Under the pieces are notes generated by a model. It worked only from the letters and a program-made list of their open reading frames with translations, was not told the origin of the DNA and ran no database searches. A stretch of 64,000 bases of DNA from Pseudoalteromonas aliena SW19. GTDB taxonomy: Bacteria; Pseudomonadota; Gammaproteobacteria; Enterobacterales; Alteromonadaceae. The DNA is taken from positions 682,001 to 746,000 of the forward strand of contig NZ_AQGU01000025.1 in NCBI RefSeq assembly GCF_014905615.1, written 5' to 3'. The position numbers were made by a program, and so were the translations under genes. Shown one piece after another: positions 61,364 through 64,000 of the stretch (positions are counted from its first letter, which is position 1; every line of letters starts with the position of its first letter).

Positions 61364-61744
61364 ACCACCGAGGACACGGAGAAGAAAAAGAGAAGTAATT
61401 TTAGGAGCTAGGGCGTGTTGACCTTTCGTGATTGATTTTGCAGCAGACTGTTTGGTATTTAGGCAAGGCAGAGTCTATGTAGTGTGGTTATTCCCCATAA
61501 ATAGGCGATAACGCAGCATAAATGCCAAACATGCGCTGCCCTTTGGGTTCTTTCTAGGGGCAATTTACTCTTTGTTGCTCGGTTTTTACTTAGCCCACTA
61601 GGTTACAAACCTCGCGCCGCGATTAAATCGTCCCTAGATTGAACAAATTTCAATCCACAAAGGTCAACACGCCCTAGTAACTGCAAACAAATTTAACTTA
61701 GCTTTTCTCTGTGTAACGCAAGGCGCCTCTGCACTCTCGGTGGT
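61364..61744. repeat. ACCACCGAG-ended repeat, interrupted
   Basis: Ends ACCACCGAGGACACGGAGAA (left) and CTCTCGGTGGT (right) are inverted copies; a family B element sits in the middle. Related ACCACCGAG...CACAGAG repeats are common in marine gammaproteobacteria (general knowledge, not checked). Confidence 0.5.
61412..61673 (-). mobile_element. MITE-like element, family B, 262 bp, complete copy
   Basis: The ends GGCGTGTTGACCTTT and AAAGGTCAACACGCC are perfect inverted repeats, and CTAG flanks both sides (61408-61411, 61674-61677). Its body is the reverse complement of the 12631-12892 copy. Same length, 262 bp. This copy has the best preserved ends and looks the most recent. Confidence 0.88.
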
Positions 61745-61759
61745 GAGACCAATTTTTTA

Positions 61760-61856
61760 AGTAATGAGAAGCTTCACTTCTAACGTGAGCAAGCTCAACG
61801 TCTACCGGTAAAGTTTAACACTGTGGTTAAACTCACTTGTAGACGCACAGCTTGCT
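61760..61856 (+). repeat. Direct repeat copy 2 with long hairpin
   Basis: Within it, AGCAAGCT..CGTCTAC and GTAGACG..AGCTTGCT (61788-61856) form a stem of about 31 bp with mismatches around a short loop. A strong RNA or cruciform structure upstream of the convergent PhoD gene end. Confidence 0.6.
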
Positions 61857-61895
61857 GGCGTTTAAAATCTACGCTTTTATGTTCATGAATACTTA

Positions 61896-63755
61896 TTAGT
61901 TATGCTCTAAATCAAACTCAGTTAAATGCCCGTCGCCATGGATAAGCTGGTAGCGGGATAAATTCCCCTGCTCTAAGGTTATTAAACTAATAGCCGAATC
62001 ACTCACTAAATATTTTTGCCCTTCATCTATAGTTTGGTGTTTATCTACTTCCATATGCCAGCGCTTTGTAAAAAAGTTTAATGGACTTTTTGGACCGTAT
62101 AAAATGGAGTCGAGCTTATCAAGTACGTTTATAAGTTTACGAGGGAATTCGTTTTTAATGCCACTGGCAGTGAGTTGCCAAATTCGGTTGGGGTGATCAC
62201 CAAAACGCTTTTGCACCGAAAAACAGAACGAGTAATGTACGTCTCCAGATAGAATAAGTGTTTCGTTAGGTGTGTCTGTGCGTCTAAACGTATCAAGTAA
62301 TTTTTTAGCCGAGCCTTCGTGTGCCATCCAATTTTCTACGTCAACCATAAGCGGTTGCCCACAAATATTAAACATGGCTTGAATCGCTTCTATTGATTTA
62401 ACACCAAACACGGGGGCCGGCGATACAATAATAACTTGTTCGTGACTTAACAGGCTTTCTTCAAGATCAGTTAAACGCGCCCAATCCAGTAAACCAGACG
62501 GTTCGTTAAAGTTTGACTCGTTACGCCAGCGGTGTGTACGAGTGTCTAGCACAACAACTTTAGGTGTTGTAGTTAGTTCGTAATGCCAGTAGTTAAACTC
62601 ATGTAAGGACTTGTCAAATGCTTTAAATTGCCAAACATCCTCATCAACTAAGCTATCTTTGAACGGTTGTATTAATGCGCTTGTTTTAGTGAGTGCATCA
62701 TTACCTATTCCTTGAAACAACCAATAACTGGCTAAGCCATTGCTCACAATACGTTTACTACTTTTATTTTGACTTATTGCTTGCTCCCACCCAGCAGTAA
62801 GATTCCAATCATCCGTGACATCGTGATCGTCAAACATCATCAACGTAGATACATTGGCAAATAACCGCTCTACCTCACTCAAACCTTCTGCATAATCAAT
62901 TAGAGCCGTTTTTTCAGCATTGAAAATAGTCTGATTTTTATTATTTTGCTCTGTATATTGCGTCTTCTCTAGATCAACACATGCCCAAGCTACCGCACTA
63001 AAATTCAGCAAATAGAGCGCGATATATTCTTCAAAATAAATAAGGTGATTGTAAGCCTTGACGCTTGAAAAGTGCGGTTCGTCTTTTTTTAACCAATAAC
63101 CTACGCCTAACTTAGAACGATTTTGCCAAGGCGTTTTAGGTAGAAAATGATGCCTATTATAAAGCTGCTCGTTTATATCGCTGGGTAAAGCAAGCTCAAG
63201 TGGTTGCTCTTTATATATGCCAAGCTGATCTATTAATTGATAAATAACCAACAACATAGGCCCTGCTACATCATCGGCATACACCTGATCGCCGCTGAGC
63301 AAAAGTAGCTGCGCGCCTTGTTCATTCTTACTGCGCTGAGTATTTTGCCATTTACTTGCCGATACTAAACTATCTTTTGCTGGGTGATGTGCGTTACGAC
63401 ACGAACCATGCAAAATATCAGTCAGTTTATTGGGAATTACAAACGCGGGAGTTGGCTGATTTTCAAAACACCAAGGAGATGAATCAATGCTCTTACCATC
63501 GATAAAAAGCGCATAAGGGAGCTGTGTATCGAGAGGAAACTGCTCGTTTATAGGTTTTATAACAACAAAGTGTAAAAATAAGTGTTCGCCTAGCGCAATA
63601 CTTTGCTGTTCACTGTAACTTTCGTTATTTATAAGATCTATACGACAATTTGCAGGCTTGGATGTAGCAAACTGAATGCACACACCCGCTTGCTCTGCAC
63701 GGCGCACCATTGGCCCCATTAGTAAAATAGGAAGTTGCCCCGTTTTAGTCATCAT
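61896..63755 (-). CDS. PhoD-like metallophosphatase
   Basis: 619 residues of the alkaline phosphatase D superfamily: metal-binding motifs LLSGDQVYADD, FDDHDVTDDWN and LILSGDVHYSF are in the expected order. No signal peptide, so unlike classical secreted PhoD it is probably cytoplasmic or exported another way. Substrate (phosphodiester or monoester) unknown. It starts four bases after the tatD stop, so the two form an operon with tatD first. Either of two adjacent ATGs (63755, 63752) may be used. Confidence 0.88.
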   Translation of the reverse strand: MMTKTGQLPILLMGPMVRRAEQAGVCIQFATSKPANCRIDLINNESYSEQQSIALGEHLFLHFVVIKPINEQFPLDTQLPYALFIDGKSIDSSPWCFENQPTPAFVIPNKLTDILHGSCRNAHHPAKDSLVSASKWQNTQRSKNEQGAQLLLLSGDQVYADDVAGPMLLVIYQLIDQLGIYKEQPLELALPSDINEQLYNRHHFLPKTPWQNRSKLGVGYWLKKDEPHFSSVKAYNHLIYFEEYIALYLLNFSAVAWACVDLEKTQYTEQNNKNQTIFNAEKTALIDYAEGLSEVERLFANVSTLMMFDDHDVTDDWNLTAGWEQAISQNKSSKRIVSNGLASYWLFQGIGNDALTKTSALIQPFKDSLVDEDVWQFKAFDKSLHEFNYWHYELTTTPKVVVLDTRTHRWRNESNFNEPSGLLDWARLTDLEESLLSHEQVIIVSPAPVFGVKSIEAIQAMFNICGQPLMVDVENWMAHEGSAKKLLDTFRRTDTPNETLILSGDVHYSFCFSVQKRFGDHPNRIWQLTASGIKNEFPRKLINVLDKLDSILYGPKSPLNFFTKRWHMEVDKHQTIDEGQKYLVSDSAISLITLEQGNLSRYQLIHGDGHLTEFDLEHN

Positions 63756-63759
63756 AGGG

Positions 63760-64000
63760 TTAGCCTTTAGCTGCTAATTTAAATAAAGAGTAAAAATTGT
63801 CAGTCGTCGCTTTAGCTAACTCGTTAAAACTAATACCATTTAATTCACTTATATAATAAGCGACATCTTCTACGTACGCTGGCTGATTAGTTTGCCCGCG
63901 ATGGGGTACTGGCGCTAAATAAGGCGAGTCGGTCTCTATTAATAAACGATCGAGTGGAATTTTTTTAACAACGTCTTTTAGCTCTACCGCATTTTTAAAC
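63760..64000 (-). CDS. tatD: TatD family metal-dependent hydrolase, C-terminal part
   Basis: The last 79 residues are in the window ([21 protein letters not shown] then ..[13 protein letters not shown]), typical of the C-terminal end of TatD/YcfH deoxyribonucleases, including the ETD metal ligand. The stop is at 63760-63762. YcfH/YabD/TatD subtype cannot be decided from this part. Confidence 0.88.
   Translation of the reverse strand, partial: FKNAVELKDVVKKIPLDRLLIETDSPYLAPVPHRGQTNQPAYVEDVAYYISELNGISFNELAKATTDNFYSLFKLAAKG

Larger units (their letters stand above)
61219..61895. other. 677-bp gene-free gap packed with repeats
   Basis: Two about 95-bp direct repeats (61248-61342, 61760-61856) surround an ACCACCGAG-ended repeat (61364-61744), which is itself split by a family B mobile element. 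No gene is visible. Confidence 0.75.

Noticed and set aside
1-64000. CRISPR array, tRNA, rRNA, prophage or toxin-antitoxin genes
   Set aside because: I saw no regularly spaced repeats, no tRNA/rRNA-like stretch and no phage or toxin genes in the window. Small RNAs cannot be excluded by eye.

Overview
The window looks like chromosome of a marine gammaproteobacterium, most likely Pseudoalteromonas or a close relative. This is inferred from the AT-rich sequence, the acnD/prpF-type propionate operon, the Vibrio-vps-like polysaccharide locus and the mix of envelope genes. No 16S or other marker is present, so the genus is an inference. Coding density is high. I see no phage, CRISPR array, tRNA or rRNA, and no transposase gene.

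Layout. 1-1.6 kb: the end of a sensor kinase, grxD and sodB. 2-10.9 kb (minus strand): an envelope operon of a DUF1287 protein, a very large alpha-2-macroglobulin with an intact thioester motif, and penicillin-binding protein 1C. 10.9-12.4 kb: three small genes of unknown role. 13-16 kb: a YkgJ-type Cys-cluster protein, and a SulP anion transporter followed by a tandem universal stress protein. 16.4-21.6 kb: two converging signalling operons, a soluble histidine kinase with a REC-GGDEF-EAL protein, and a membrane histidine kinase with a single-domain response regulator. 22-28.8 kb (minus): the 2-methylcitrate operon gntR-prpB-prpC-acnD-prpF, with three TGTCGACA-centred palindromes upstream. 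29-30.5 kb: rsmF.

30.7-56.3 kb (minus): a large exopolysaccharide locus. The galU side makes UDP-ManNAc(A)-type precursors (galU, wecB, wecC) and carries glycosyltransferases, flippase, polymerase, acyl/acetyltransferases, two ATP-grasp proteins and a PaaK-like adenylating enzyme. The wcaJ side (wcaJ, beta-barrel, short OPX, Wzc-like kinase, PHP phosphatase, VpsP-like) follows the gene order of Vibrio cholerae vps-II. Between the halves, where Vibrio has its rbm matrix-protein genes, lies a secreted choice-of-anchor-A/FG-GAP beta-propeller protein.

56.6-61.2 kb (plus): a LapG-like protease whose triad Asp position is Gly, a LapD-like degenerate GGDEF/EAL receptor, a small secreted protein carrying a TAAG motif, and a second Wzy_C-type ligase/polymerase. 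61.9-64 kb (minus): a PhoD-like phosphatase and the end of tatD.

Several genes point to a surface-attached, c-di-GMP-controlled lifestyle (EPS locus, matrix-like protein, LapG/LapD, GGDEF-EAL). The longer gene-free gaps are mostly filled by non-autonomous mobile repeats: a 193-bp family with 6-bp direct repeats and a 262-bp family with CTAG duplications, including one copy of the second inserted inside a copy of the first.
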